A DNA stretch of 64,000 nucleotides from positions 1 through 64,000 of the forward strand of contig NZ_JAGSOV010000015.1 in the NCBI RefSeq assembly GCF_023898865.1, read 5' to 3'. The notes under the pieces are model-generated. The model saw only the letters and a program-made list of their open reading frames with translations, searched no databases and was not told the origin of the DNA. The translations under genes were made by a program, and so were the position numbers. Below, one piece after another: positions 41,613-50,084 of the stretch. This stretch comes from Pseudonocardia humida (GTDB lineage: Bacteria; Actinomycetota; Actinomycetes; Mycobacteriales; Pseudonocardiaceae). Every line of letters begins with the position of its first letter. The stretch's first letter is position 1.

Positions 41613-42785
41613 TCAGCCCTTGTCCGCCAGCTCCTTCTGGTACTTCTCGGTCATGTGCGCCACCGCGGCGTTCTGCTGGTCGGCGTGCCCCGAGCGCACC
41701 TCGCTCGCCCGGGCCTTCGCGTCCAGGGTCGCCTGGGCCTGGCCCTGGAACCGGGGCATGACGTGCTGGGCGATGAGCTCGTAGGAGCGGCGGGTGGCCT
41801 GGGGGTTGGCCCATTCGTGGGCGAGCAGCAGCATCGCGCCGAACCCGCCGTTGGACTGGTCGACGAGGCGCTGCACCTGGGCGGCGGCGTCCTCGACGGT
41901 GCCGATCGCGCCGATGCCGGCCTCGTTGACGAAGTCGATCATCTCCTTGACGTCGCCGCCCTCCACGGCCATCTGCGGGAACGCGGCGACCTTCTGGAAG
42001 TAGCGGAACCACTGCTCGATGCCGTGCTCGACCTCCTTGTAGGCCTGCTCGCGGGTCTCGGCGACGTGCATCAGCCCGACCAGCCGCCACTTCGCGCGGT
42101 CGACGGTGGTGCCGAAGGTCGCGGCGCGCTCCTCCATCACGCCCCAGTGGTGGGCCAGCGCGTCGAAGCCCTCCTTGGTCAGGGTGGCCCCGATGGACAG
42201 CAGGCCCAGGCCGTGCCGGCCGGCGAGGCGGGGACCGGTGGGCGAGGCGACGGCGGCCACGGCCACGTCGAACAGCGGGTCGGAGTACGGCCGCAGGTGC
42301 AGCCGGGCGTCGATCAGCTTGTGGGTGCGGGTCTCGGCGTTGACCGGCTCGTCGCCGCGCAGCAGGCGCATGACGATGTCGAGGTTCTCCTCGAGCAGCT
42401 CGCGGGTGTCGGTGGGGTTGAGGCCGATCATCGCCGAGTCGGTGGGCAGCGAGCCCGGGCCGACGCCGAGCATCACCCGGCCGCGGGTGAGGTGGTCGAG
42501 CAGCACCATCCGCTCGGCCACCCACAGCGGGTTGTGGTAGCTCAGCGACGTCACGCCGGTGCCGAGCCTGATGTGCCGGGTCCGCTCGGCGGCCGCGGCG
42601 ATGAAGATCTCCGGCGAGGCGATGATCTCCGAACCCGCCGAGTGGTGCTCACCGATCCAGGCCTCGTCGTAGCCGAGCTCGTCGAGGTGCTCGACCAGGC
42701 GCAGGTCGCGCTGCAGGGCGGTGGTCGGGTTCTCCCCCGCTGGGTGGAACGGGGCGAGGAAGATGCCGAAACGCAGTCGGGCCAC
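41613..42785 (-). CDS. Luciferase-like (LLM) flavin-dependent monooxygenase
   Basis: A 390-residue TIM-barrel oxidoreductase. FGIFLAPFHPAGENPTTALQ, YDEAWIGEHHSAGSEIIASP, IRLGTGVTSLSYHNPLWVAE and GRVMLGVGPGSLPTDS are the family signatures, closest in pattern to limonene 1,2-monooxygenase-like members. It uses FMNH2 or F420; the window also encodes F420 synthesis, so F420 is possible but not proven. Natural substrate unknown. GTG at 42785, with AGGAG 7 nt upstream. Confidence 0.9.
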   Translation of the reverse strand: MARLRFGIFLAPFHPAGENPTTALQRDLRLVEHLDELGYDEAWIGEHHSAGSEIIASPEIFIAAAAERTRHIRLGTGVTSLSYHNPLWVAERMVLLDHLTRGRVMLGVGPGSLPTDSAMIGLNPTDTRELLEENLDIVMRLLRGDEPVNAETRTHKLIDARLHLRPYSDPLFDVAVAAVASPTGPRLAGRHGLGLLSIGATLTKEGFDALAHHWGVMEERAATFGTTVDRAKWRLVGLMHVAETREQAYKEVEHGIEQWFRYFQKVAAFPQMAVEGGDVKEMIDFVNEAGIGAIGTVEDAAAQVQRLVDQSNGGFGAMLLLAHEWANPQATRRSYELIAQHVMPRFQGQAQATLDAKARASEVRSGHADQQNAAVAHMTEKYQKELADKG

Positions 42786-42863
42786 GGGGGTGCTCCTGTC
42801 GTCGCTGACGGATCAGCTCGACGCTAAGCGCCGCCGTGGCCCCGGTCACGGCCCCCTGACTGA

Positions 42864-43820
42864 TCAGGCAGGGTCGGCCAACGCCCGGACTACCCGCGAT
42901 GGCGACGGACGGCCCAACATCTGGGCCATCCAGACGCTGGTGTCGACCAGCGTCGGCAGGTGCACCCCGTGCTCGATGCCGAGCCCGTCGAGCATCCAGA
43001 CGAGGTCCTCGGTGGCCAGGTTGCCGGTGGCCGACTCGGCGTACGGGCAGCCGCCCAGCCCGCCCGCGCTGGCGTCGACGGTGGTGACGCCGCGGCGCAG
43101 CGCGGCCAGGGTGTTGGACAGCGCCTGGCCGTAGGTGTCGTGGAAGTGCACGGCGAGCCGGTCGACGCCGGTCCCGTCGGTCGCGCAGGCGTCCAGCACG
43201 GCGTCGACGTGGCCGGGGGTGCCGACGCCGATGGTGTCGCCGAGGGAGATCTGCTCGCAGCCCATCTCCACGAGCCGTCGGGAGGCCGCCGCGACCTGCG
43301 CGGGCGCGACGGCGCCCTCCCACGGGTCGCCGAAGCACATCGACACGTACCCGCGCACCCGCAGGCCCTCCTCGACCGCCCGCCGGACGACCGGCTCGAA
43401 CATGGCGAACTGCTCGTCGAGGCTGCGGTTGAGGTTGCGCCGCGCGAACGTCTCGGTGGCGCTGGCGAAGATCGCCACGTGCGCGACGCCGGCGTGCAGG
43501 GCGCGGTCGAGGCCCCGCTCGTTGGGCACCAGCACCGGGTAGTCGACGCCGTCGGCGCGGTGGAGCGCGGCGAGCAGCTCGGTGGCGTCCGCGAGCTGGG
43601 GCACCCACCTCGGGTGCACGAAGCTGGTCGCCTCCAGGACGCGCAGGCCGGCTGCGGCCAGCCGGTCGAGGAACTCGACCTTCACCCCGACCGGCACCGT
43701 CCCGGACTCGTTCTGCAGCCCGTCGCGCGCGCCCACCTCGTAGATCGTCACGCGCTCCGGCAGGCCGCCCGCGGGGACCACCATCGGCAGGGCCGGTTCC
43801 GGCACGGTCTCACGATTCAT
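42864..43820 (-). CDS. Hydroxymethylglutaryl-CoA lyase-type enzyme
   Basis: A 318-residue DRE-TIM metallolyase cleaving HMG-CoA to acetoacetate and acetyl-CoA in leucine and other branched-chain degradation. IYEVGARDGLQNESGTVPV (DRE-type N-terminus, catalytic Asp), EATSFVHPRWVPQLADA and the signature GGLGGCPYAESATGNLATED with the catalytic Cys and metal-site residues are present. ATG with GGAGG 6 nt upstream lies inside the last codons of the PH gene (11-nt overlap). Confidence 0.95.
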   Translation of the reverse strand: MNRETVPEPALPMVVPAGGLPERVTIYEVGARDGLQNESGTVPVGVKVEFLDRLAAAGLRVLEATSFVHPRWVPQLADATELLAALHRADGVDYPVLVPNERGLDRALHAGVAHVAIFASATETFARRNLNRSLDEQFAMFEPVVRRAVEEGLRVRGYVSMCFGDPWEGAVAPAQVAAASRRLVEMGCEQISLGDTIGVGTPGHVDAVLDACATDGTGVDRLAVHFHDTYGQALSNTLAALRRGVTTVDASAGGLGGCPYAESATGNLATEDLVWMLDGLGIEHGVHLPTLVDTSVWMAQMLGRPSPSRVVRALADPA

Positions 43821-44295
43821 CCGCCACCTCCGCGTAGAGCATCGAGTGCACGCGCTCGACGTCGGGCACGTCGTCGAACTCCAACGGTTCCTCCGACGCC
43901 GACTCGATGATCAGCGTGCCGCAGCCCAGCAGGCGCTCGAGCAGCGTGTGCCGGAACTGCACGCTGCTGATGCGGCTCATCGGGATGTCGATGCCGTGGC
44001 GGGTGAGCACGCCCTCGCGGATGAGCACCCGGCGAGTGGTGATCACGAAGTGGGTGGTGCGCCACCGGATCACCGGGACCACGGTCAGCCAGACGACCAG
44101 CACCAGTGCCAGCGCGCCCAGGCCGAGCCACGCCCACGGCGCCCACGGCTGGATGCTGACCAGCGAGGCCAGGAAGCTGCCCAGACCGACCACGACCAGC
44201 AGCACCAGCACCGGGACGATGAGCAGCTTCCAGTGCGGGTGCTTGTGCATGACGACCTGCTCGCCGTCGACGAGGAGGCCATCGGGGTACGCCAC
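43810..44295 (-). CDS. PH-domain (bPH2) membrane protein (Rv3278c-type)
   Basis: A 161-residue protein with two transmembrane helices (LIVPVLVLLVVVGLGSFLA, WLGLGALALVLVVWLTVVP) and a C-terminal bacterial PH domain (THFVITTRRVLIREGVLTRH, MSRISSVQFRHTLLERLLGC). The position before birA matches Rv3278c. Function unknown. GTG start with a TAGGTT box 7 nt upstream. Confidence 0.94.
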   Translation of the reverse strand: MAYPDGLLVDGEQVVMHKHPHWKLLIVPVLVLLVVVGLGSFLASLVSIQPWAPWAWLGLGALALVLVVWLTVVPVIRWRTTHFVITTRRVLIREGVLTRHGIDIPMSRISSVQFRHTLLERLLGCGTLIIESASEEPLEFDDVPDVERVHSMLYAEVADES

Positions 44296-44301
44296 GGGCC
44301 C

Positions 44302-44307
44302 AACCTA
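44302..44307 (-). promoter_or_regulatory. -10 box (TAGGTT) of PH-domain gene
   Basis: Minus-strand TAGGTT followed by six bases and the GTG; leaderless-type. Confidence 0.55.
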
Positions 44308-44324
44308 CCGAGCGCGCCGGGTGC

Positions 44325-45143
44325 TCAGCCCCCGGTGCGGTCGGCGGGTCGGACGTGCACGACGTCGCCCGCGGCCACGGCCCGGCGGTGCCCCGCCGCG
44401 TCGAGCAGCAGCAGGCGACCGTCGCGGTCGACGTCCTCGGCGATGCCGACGATCGACGCCGCGGCCGGCAGCTCCACCCGGACCTCGGAGCCCAGGCTGA
44501 GGCAGCCGGCCCGGTAGTCCGAGCGCAGCCGGTGGGCGTCGGGGTCGCCGCGGGCCTCGCGCCACTCGGACTCCCGCTCCGCCAGCCGCCGCAGCAGCGT
44601 GACCAGCACGTCGGTCCGGCCGGCTGCGCAGCCCTCCGCGGCGAGGCTGGTGGCCGTCGGGGTGTGGGGCGGGACGTCGGTGACGTTGAGCCCGATGCCG
44701 AGCACGACGGCCGGGCTGACGTGGCCTGCGACCTCGGCCAGGATGCCGGCGACCTTGCGCTGCTCGGCGCCGACGAGGCAGTCGTTGGGCCACTTGAGCC
44801 CGGCGGTCGCCACGCCGAGGTCGCGGACCGTGTCCAGCACGGCCAGCCCGGCCAGCAGCGGCAGCCACCCGAACCGGGACGGCGGCACGCCCTGCGGGCG
44901 CAGCAGGACGCTGACCGCGATGCCGGTGCCGGCCGGGGCCGCCCAGCTGCGGGTCAGCCTGCCGCGTCCGGAGTCCTGGTGGTCGGCGGTCAGCACCGCG
45001 CGGTCGGGGGCGCCCGCGGCCGCGGCGGCGAGGAGGTCGGCGTTGGTCGAGCCGGTGCGCTCCACCACGTCGAGCGTCGCCCACGGGCCGACCACGGCCG
45101 CCCGCAGGGCGTCGACGTCCAGCGACTGGTCGGTCCGGTCCAT
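44325..45143 (-). CDS. birA: Biotin-[acetyl-CoA-carboxylase] ligase
   Basis: A 272-residue biotin protein ligase activating biotin as biotinyl-AMP and attaching it to biotin carboxyl carrier proteins. GSTNADLLAAA and the biotinyl-AMP loop GRGRLTRSW (residues about 60-72), KWPND and GIGLNVTDVP are diagnostic. No N-terminal DNA-binding domain, so it is a class I BirA without repressor function. The C-terminal SH3-like domain ends VRPADRTGG. The start (MDRTDQSL) follows TAGCGT by 7 nt. Faces accD5, whose holo-enzyme it modifies. Confidence 0.95.
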   Translation of the reverse strand: MDRTDQSLDVDALRAAVVGPWATLDVVERTGSTNADLLAAAAAGAPDRAVLTADHQDSGRGRLTRSWAAPAGTGIAVSVLLRPQGVPPSRFGWLPLLAGLAVLDTVRDLGVATAGLKWPNDCLVGAEQRKVAGILAEVAGHVSPAVVLGIGLNVTDVPPHTPTATSLAAEGCAAGRTDVLVTLLRRLAERESEWREARGDPDAHRLRSDYRAGCLSLGSEVRVELPAAASIVGIAEDVDRDGRLLLLDAAGHRRAVAAGDVVHVRPADRTGG

Positions 45144-45150
45144 GGTCGGG

Positions 45151-45156
45151 ACGCTA
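45151..45156 (-). promoter_or_regulatory. -10 box (TAGCGT) of birA
   Basis: Minus-strand TAGCGT, seven bases before the birA ATG at 45143. Confidence 0.55.
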
Positions 45157-45331
45157 CCGGCGGGGCTCGACCGGTGACCGCGGACGACGGTGGTTGCGCG
45201 GGTGCGCGCGACGGACGGCCGGGTGCCGTCGCCGGACGCCGGGGCGGGCCGTTCCGCCGCTGGTGGGCACCGTCCGGGCCGCGACGAGTGACGCGGGCCG
45301 CTTCCGGAGCGTCCCGACGCCACCACCCGGT

Positions 45332-45337
45332 TAGGGT
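45332..45337 (+). promoter_or_regulatory. -10 box (TAGGGT) of accD5
   Basis: TAGGGT, six bases before the ATG at 45344. Confidence 0.6.
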
Positions 45338-45343
45338 GCCGCC

Positions 45344-46987
45344 ATGAGTGCCGCGACCGAGCCGCTCGCCGACCCCGCCGGTGCCGCCGGGGGCGAGCCC
45401 GACATCCACACGACGGCGGGCAAGCTGGCCGACCTGCACGCGCGCGTCGAGGCGGCGGTGCACGCGGGCAGCGAGACGGCGGTCGAGCGCCAGCACGCCA
45501 AGGGCCGCCAGACCGCCCGCGAGCGGATCGACCAGCTGCTCGACCCCGGCTCGTTCGTCGAGCTGGACGCGCTGGTGCGGCACCGGTCGACGAACTTCGG
45601 GATGGAGGCCAAGCGCCCCTTCGGCGACGGCGTCGTCACCGGCACGGGCACCGTCGACGGCCGCCCGGTCGCGGTGTTCAGCCAGGACGCCACGGTGTTC
45701 GGCGGTTCGCTGGGCGAGGTATACGGCGAGAAGATCGTCAAGGTGATGGACCTGGCCACCAAGATCGGCTGCCCGGTCATCGGGATCAACGACGGCGGCG
45801 GCGCGCGCATCCAGGAGGGCGTGGTCGCGCTCGGGCTCTACGGCGAGATCTTCTACCGCAACGTGCGGGCCTCCGGCGTGATCCCGCAGATCTCGCTGGT
45901 GATGGGCCCGTGCGCGGGCGGCGCGGTGTACTCCCCGGCGATCACCGACTTCACCGTGATGGTCGACGGCACCAGCCACATGTTCATCACCGGCCCCGAC
46001 ATCATCAAGACCGTCACCGGCGAGGAGGTCGACTTCGAGGACCTCGGGGGCGGCCGCGCGCACAACACCAGGTCCGGGGTGGCGCACTACCTGGCCGACG
46101 ACGAGGCCGACGCGATCGGCTACGTCAAGGAGCTGCTGGGCTTCCTGCCGTCGAACAACCTCACCGAGCCGCCGTCGTTCCCGGCGCCGGAGCCGGTGGC
46201 CGGCACCATCGCCGACTCGCTCACCGACACCGACCTCGAGCTCGACACGATCGTCCCGGACTCCCCGAACACCCCCTACGACATCCGCGGGGTGATCGAG
46301 CGGGTGCTCGACGAGGGCGAGTTCCTGGAGGTGCACGAGCTGTTCGCGCCGAACATCGTGGTCGGGTTCGGGCGCATCGAGGGCCGGTCGGTCGGGATCG
46401 TGGCCAACCAGCCCACCCAGTTCGCCGGCTGCCTCGACATCGACGCCTCGGAGAAGGCCGCCCGGTTCGTGCGCACCTGCGACGCGTTCAACGTGCCGGT
46501 GGTGACGTTCGTCGACGTGCCGGGCTTCCTGCCGGGCACCGAGCAGGAGTGGAACGGGATCATCCGGCGCGGCGCCAAGCTGATCTACGCCTACGCCGAG
46601 GCCACCGTCCCGAAGCTCACCGTCATCACCCGCAAGGCCTACGGCGGCGCCTACGACGTCATGGGCTCCAAGCACCTGGGCGCCGACGTCAACCTGGCCT
46701 GGCCGACGGCGCAGATCGCGGTCACCGGGGCAGCGGGCGCGGTGAGCATCCTCTACCGCAAGGAGCTGGCCGGGCTGGCCGGCGACGAGCTCGCCGAGAA
46801 GCGCGCCCAGCTCCAGCAGGAGTACGAGGACACGCTGGCCAACCCCTACATCGCGGCCGACCGCGGCTACATCGACGGCGTCATCCCGCCCTCGCACACC
46901 CGCGGCCAGCTCGGCCGGGCGCTGCGCCTGCTGGCGACCAAGCGCGACCAGGCCCCGGCCCGCAAGCACGGCAACATCCCGCTCTGA
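45344..46987 (+). CDS. accD5: Acyl-CoA carboxylase beta subunit (propionyl-CoA type)
   Basis: A 547-residue carboxyltransferase subunit that moves CO2 from biotin to acyl-CoA, giving methylmalonyl-CoA from propionyl-CoA. N-terminal half: [17 protein letters not shown] oxyanion loop ([19 protein letters not shown]), [19 protein letters not shown]-terminal half: [20 protein letters not shown] and [20 protein letters not shown]. The Asp of GGAYDVM is the residue that selects propionyl over acetyl-CoA in this family. Followed by accE. Orthologue of Rv3280 by sequence pattern and synteny with birA. Leaderless ATG. Confidence 0.95.
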   Translation: MSAATEPLADPAGAAGGEPDIHTTAGKLADLHARVEAAVHAGSETAVERQHAKGRQTARERIDQLLDPGSFVELDALVRHRSTNFGMEAKRPFGDGVVTGTGTVDGRPVAVFSQDATVFGGSLGEVYGEKIVKVMDLATKIGCPVIGINDGGGARIQEGVVALGLYGEIFYRNVRASGVIPQISLVMGPCAGGAVYSPAITDFTVMVDGTSHMFITGPDIIKTVTGEEVDFEDLGGGRAHNTRSGVAHYLADDEADAIGYVKELLGFLPSNNLTEPPSFPAPEPVAGTIADSLTDTDLELDTIVPDSPNTPYDIRGVIERVLDEGEFLEVHELFAPNIVVGFGRIEGRSVGIVANQPTQFAGCLDIDASEKAARFVRTCDAFNVPVVTFVDVPGFLPGTEQEWNGIIRRGAKLIYAYAEATVPKLTVITRKAYGGAYDVMGSKHLGADVNLAWPTAQIAVTGAAGAVSILYRKELAGLAGDELAEKRAQLQQEYEDTLANPYIAADRGYIDGVIPPSHTRGQLGRALRLLATKRDQAPARKHGNIPL

Positions 46988-47011
46988 CCACGACCCCACC
47001 GAGGAGGCGCG

Positions 47012-47251
47012 ATGAGTGAGGATCCGTCCCCGCAGGAGCGCCGCGCGCTGTTCCGGGTGGTTCGCGGGGAGCCCGACGACGTCGAGGTGGCCGCGCTGAC
47101 GGCGGTGCTGGCCGCGGTGGCGGCCTCGGCGGGCGACGACCGGGCGGCGCCCGCCGGGCCGGCGAGCACGTGGGCCGACCCCGCCGCCCGGCTGCGCGCA
47201 CCGCTCGCGGTGGGCCCGAACGCCTGGCGCACCTCCACCTGGCCTCGCTGA
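47012..47251 (+). CDS. accE5: Acyl-CoA carboxylase epsilon subunit
   Basis: A 79-residue subunit that binds and activates the alpha/beta carboxylase complex. FRVVRGEPDDVEVAALTAVL is the N-terminal AccE helix and GPNAWRTSTWP the typical C-terminal tail (W with R-x-S). 24 bp after accD5 and preceded by GAGGAGG, so one operon. Confidence 0.95.
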   Translation: MSEDPSPQERRALFRVVRGEPDDVEVAALTAVLAAVAASAGDDRAAPAGPASTWADPAARLRAPLAVGPNAWRTSTWPR

Positions 47252-47268
47252 CCACAGCCGCAAGGCGA

Positions 47269-47277
47269 CCTCAAGTC
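47269..47277. promoter_or_regulatory. Shared CCTCAAGTC element, copy 1
   Basis: CCTCAAGTC followed by ACCCTCAA; the same nonamer occurs at 47459-47467 and 63740-63748, each time upstream of a small or Gly/Cys-type membrane-protein gene. Confidence 0.4.
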
Positions 47278-47327
47278 ACCCTCAACCCGCTGGCGCCCCC
47301 GACGTGACCGGGGCCACACTCGACGTC

Positions 47328-47447
47328 ATGAGCAGCGCAGACCTCCTCCTGACCGTGCAACTGGGGCTCCTGCTGCTCGTCGTGCTCGCCGTGGCCGTCG
47401 GCCGGGCGGACGTGGACGAGGACGGGCGCGACGGCGTCGAGCTGTAG
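47328..47447 (+). CDS. Tiny single-helix membrane protein
   Basis: A 39-residue frame: short head (MSSADLLLTVQL), one hydrophobic helix (GLLLLVVLAVAVG) and an acidic tail (RADVDEDGRDGVEL). Starts with ATG after a CGACGTC stretch, no strong Shine-Dalgarno. Codon usage is typical and a CCTCAAGTC element precedes it by about 50 nt. A small membrane peptide of unknown function. Confidence 0.55.
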   Translation: MSSADLLLTVQLGLLLLVVLAVAVGRADVDEDGRDGVEL

Positions 47448-47458
47448 GCCGCCCGTTT

Positions 47459-47467
47459 CCTCAAGTC
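47459..47467. promoter_or_regulatory. Shared CCTCAAGTC element, copy 2
   Basis: CCTCAAGTCC-TTCCCAAG, 91 nt before the ATG at 47559. Confidence 0.4.
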
Positions 47468-47558
47468 CTTCCCAAGATCCTGGCTACCGCACTGTGATCC
47501 ACGCAATACTCGGCAGCACAGGACATCGGAGCAAGGAAAGACGGAACGGGGGAATGTC

Positions 47559-47732
47559 ATGAACATCGTTTTCCTCATCGTGGCCATTCCGGCCATCATC
47601 ATCGCGGCGGTGCTGTACGCGACGGTGGCGGAGATCCGCCACAACCGGATGCGCCGTTCCCGCTGGGACCTGCGCGGGACGACCCTGAAGAACGACGGGC
47701 CGGAGCTCCTGCCGGCCGGCCGCGGCGACTGA
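47559..47732 (+). CDS. Small single-helix membrane protein, paralogue A
   Basis: A 57-residue protein: hydrophobic N-terminal helix (MNIVFLIVAIPAIIIAAVLY), then ATVAEIRHNRMRRSRWDLRG and a short tail. The basic block after the helix points inward. It is clearly related to the 60-residue protein at 48518 (VLYATVAEIRHNRMRRSR versus ILYAVVAEMRHSRTRRSR). Unknown function. The 92-nt upstream region has CCTCAAGTC and GGGGGAATGTC. Confidence 0.75.
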   Translation: MNIVFLIVAIPAIIIAAVLYATVAEIRHNRMRRSRWDLRGTTLKNDGPELLPAGRGD

Positions 47733-47784
47733 ACCGCGCGGCCCGGAAAGCAGCATCCACGACGTCTCGAACCGGGGGGAAACG

Positions 47785-48096
47785 ATGGAAGCAATGGGAA
47801 TGATCGTGGTGATCACGCTGATCGCACTGGTCGCCGTGTCCGGGATCGCGATGGCCCGCCGCGAGCGGTACCGCGGAAACGGCGGGCTCCGCAACGGCTC
47901 CTCCTACGGCGGATTCCTGGGTGGCGCCCCCGGCGGGCACCACTCCCACCACCACGGCGGTTCGTCGGGCGGCGGGTGGGGCGGCGACGGCCACGGCTGG
48001 TCCGGCGACTCCGGCGGCGGCTCCTTCGGCGGCGGCTTCTCCGGCGGCGGTGGCGACGGCGGAGGCGGCGGAGGCGGGGGCGGGGGCGGCTGCTGA
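47785..48096 (+). CDS. Gly/His-rich single-helix membrane protein
   Basis: A 103-residue protein. One transmembrane helix (MIVVITLIALVAVSGIAM) is followed by about 60 residues rich in Gly, Ser and His (HHSHHHGG, GGGSFGGGFSGGGGD) ending in a glycine run and a terminal Cys. This tail is like that of TIGR04222-domain proteins. His clusters suggest metal binding. Function unknown. Confidence 0.7.
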   Translation: MEAMGMIVVITLIALVAVSGIAMARRERYRGNGGLRNGSSYGGFLGGAPGGHHSHHHGGSSGGGWGGDGHGWSGDSGGGSFGGGFSGGGGDGGGGGGGGGGGC

Positions 48097-48099
48097 TCC

Positions 48100-48133
48100 G
48101 AACGGCCCGGTGGTCGCGACCACCGGGCCGTTC
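48100..48133. terminator. Perfect 17-bp palindromic terminator
   Basis: GAACGGCCCGGTGGTCG (48100-48116) and its exact complement (48117-48133), directly after the Gly/His-rich gene. Confidence 0.85.
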
Positions 48134-48252
48134 GCGTCCCCGGAGCGGCGGTCCGTATCTGCCGCGGCACCCGGCGGCTCGAAGCACGCAGGCACCGACG
48201 CCGCGCACCCGCGCGGGATCCCGGTCGTGCGCCGGGACGGGGAGGGGACGAG

Positions 48253-48459
48253 ATGGCCGCAGCGCTCTCGACGGCACTCTCGGTGGCCGGCGTGTTCCTG
48301 GTCGCGCTGAGCCCGTTGCTGGTGGCGATGGTCGTGGCCCGCGCCCTGCACTGGGTGGGCGGGGGCGGCCGGCACCGCAGGCGCGGCCCGGCGCGGCCCG
48401 AGCCGGGCCCGGCGGACGCCCCCGACCCCACCGCACCACGATTCAGAGACCGGCCGTGA
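48253..48459 (+). CDS. Small single-helix membrane protein
   Basis: A 68-residue frame with one hydrophobic segment (STALSVAGVFLVALSPLLVAM) and a Pro/Arg-rich tail. GGGGAGGGGAC precedes the ATG by about 4 nt. No family recognised; weaker support than its neighbours as codon pattern is similar in overlapping frames. Confidence 0.5.
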   Translation: MAAALSTALSVAGVFLVALSPLLVAMVVARALHWVGGGGRHRRRGPARPEPGPADAPDPTAPRFRDRP

Positions 48460-48517
48460 CCAGCCGCCGACGCGGCGTCACGGAATAGTTCGGCGGGATT
48501 GCGGGAATACGCTATCC

Positions 48518-48700
48518 ATGAGCGAGGTGCTGCTGTTCGGCCTGGTTGCGGCCATCGTCGTGGGCACGATTCTGTACGCGGTCGTGGCGGAAATGCGGCA
48601 CAGCCGCACCCGCCGCTCGCGCACGGAGCTGCGGTCCGCGCGCTCCCACCTGCGGTTGCGGCCGACCGGTCGGCCGTTCCGCCCCGCCGGCACCCCCTGA
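48518..48700 (+). CDS. Small single-helix membrane protein, paralogue B
   Basis: A 60-residue protein: MSEVLLFGLVAAIVVGTILY then AVVAEMRHSRTRRSRTELRS and a basic/proline tail. Homologous to the protein at 47559-47732 over residues 15-40. The pair suggests local duplication around the Gly/His-rich gene. Unknown function, possibly a small membrane stress or secretion-associated peptide. Confidence 0.75.
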   Translation: MSEVLLFGLVAAIVVGTILYAVVAEMRHSRTRRSRTELRSARSHLRLRPTGRPFRPAGTP

Positions 48701-48799
48701 CCTGCACGATCCTCAGTCCGCCGCGCGCCGCGCCGTCCGCACGGGCGCCGTGGTGCGGCCGGTCCGGAGGGCTCCGGACCCGGTCGGAAACGGTGCCGA

Positions 48800-49978
48800 T
48801 CACCCCGCCGGGCGCGAATCGCGACCGGCCCCGCGCAATGCGGCCACCAACTCGTCGAGCGCATCCAGGCGGTGCGCGCTGACGACCGCGTCGCAGTACG
48901 GCCACGCCGCCGCCATCCCGCCCACCAGCGGGCGGTATCCGGCGTGCCTGGTGCGGGGGTTCGCCCACACGATCCGGTGCGCCCGCCTGCGCAGCCGGGC
49001 CATCTGGCGGGCGAGCTCGGCGGGGTCGCCGGTCTCCCAGCCGTCGCTGACGACCAGGACCACCGCGCCGCGGGCCATGCCCCCGCCGTGCAGGTCGAGG
49101 AAGCGCCCGAGCGCCTCCCCGATCCTGGTCCCGCCCGACCAGTCCGGCGCCAGCCGGGCCGCGCGCTCCAGCGCCACCGCCGGACTGGTGCGGGCCATCA
49201 CCCTGGTCAACCGGGTGAGCCGGGTGGCGAACGTGAACACCTCCGCGCGCTGCGCCCCCGTGGCGCAGTAGAGCAGCTGCAGCAGCGCCCGGGCCCACGG
49301 CTCCATCGACCCCGAGATGTCGCACAGCACGACCAGCCGCCGCGGGACGCTCCGCCGCGCCCGGCGGGCCAGCCGCACCGGATCCCCGCCCGTGCGCCGC
49401 GCCGCCCGCAGTGTCCGCCGCAGGTCGACGTGCTGCCCGTGGGCGGCCCGGCGGGTCCGCCGCGACCGCCGCGGCGGCGTCGCCAGCCGGAACCGGCGCA
49501 TCGCCACTGCGAGCAGCGCGAGCTCGTCGGGACCGAGGGCGTCGAAGTCGCGGTCGGCCAGCCGCTCGGCGCCCGACGCCGCCACCGGCATCCCGACCTC
49601 CCGCGCCGGCCCCTTCCCGCGACCGCCCGGGGCGCCCCGGGGCGCCCCACCCCCGGCCGCACCCCCGACCCGGCGCCCCGGGCCTGCCCCGTCGTCCGGC
49701 TTCCCGTCCTCGGTCGGCGGCGCGGTCGGGTCGCCGCGCCGGACGTCGTCGGTGAGGCCGCCGAAGACCTCGGCGAACACCGCGTCGAGCAGGGGCAGCT
49801 GCGCCGGGTCCGAGACGAGCGTGGCCCGCGCGCACGACAGCAGCCGCGCCGCCGTCCCCGGCGCCACCGCCACCACCGCCCCCGCGAACCGCTGCGCCCC
49901 GTCCGGGCCCACCGGCAGCCCCGCGGCCCGGCACCGGTCCACGAACCCCGCCGCCACCCCCGGCAGGTCCGCCCCCAT
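48800..49978 (-). CDS. coxE: CoxE-like VWA-domain protein
   Basis: A 392-residue protein. The C-terminal von Willebrand A domain has the MIDAS motif DISGSMEPWARALLQ, TFATRLTRLTR and LVVSDGWETGDPAEL; the N-terminal half is helical with a low-complexity Gly/Pro-rich insert (about 95-135). In CO dehydrogenase operons CoxE acts with the MoxR ATPase CoxD to insert the Mo-Cu-S site. Last gene of the cox operon; ATG at 49978 has GAGGG 6 nt upstream. Confidence 0.92.
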   Translation of the reverse strand: MGADLPGVAAGFVDRCRAAGLPVGPDGAQRFAGAVVAVAPGTAARLLSCARATLVSDPAQLPLLDAVFAEVFGGLTDDVRRGDPTAPPTEDGKPDDGAGPGRRVGGAAGGGAPRGAPGGRGKGPAREVGMPVAASGAERLADRDFDALGPDELALLAVAMRRFRLATPPRRSRRTRRAAHGQHVDLRRTLRAARRTGGDPVRLARRARRSVPRRLVVLCDISGSMEPWARALLQLLYCATGAQRAEVFTFATRLTRLTRVMARTSPAVALERAARLAPDWSGGTRIGEALGRFLDLHGGGMARGAVVLVVSDGWETGDPAELARQMARLRRRAHRIVWANPRTRHAGYRPLVGGMAAAWPYCDAVVSAHRLDALDELVAALRGAGRDSRPAG

Positions 49979-50013
49979 GCCCACCCTCACCCCCACGTCC
50001 CCGCCGCCCCGTC

Positions 50014-50040
50014 CCCCCGCTCCTGGTTCAGGAACGGGGG
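50014..50040. terminator. Short hairpin between coxD and coxE
   Basis: CCCCCG (50014-50019) with CGGGGG (50035-50040), inner TCCTG/CAGGA. It carries GTTCAGGAAC, a word similar to the xdhC repeats; whether it terminates the transcript is unclear. Confidence 0.4.
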
Positions 50041-50084
50041 CAAGCGGCGGGCGCGAGGCGCGGTGCTGGGATGGGTGGGGTGGG

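Noticed and set aside
47785..48096. PE_PGRS-like or silk-like protein
   Set aside because: The Gly-rich tail is short and lacks PE/PPE domain or GGAGGX repeats; the TIGR04222-like comparison fits better.
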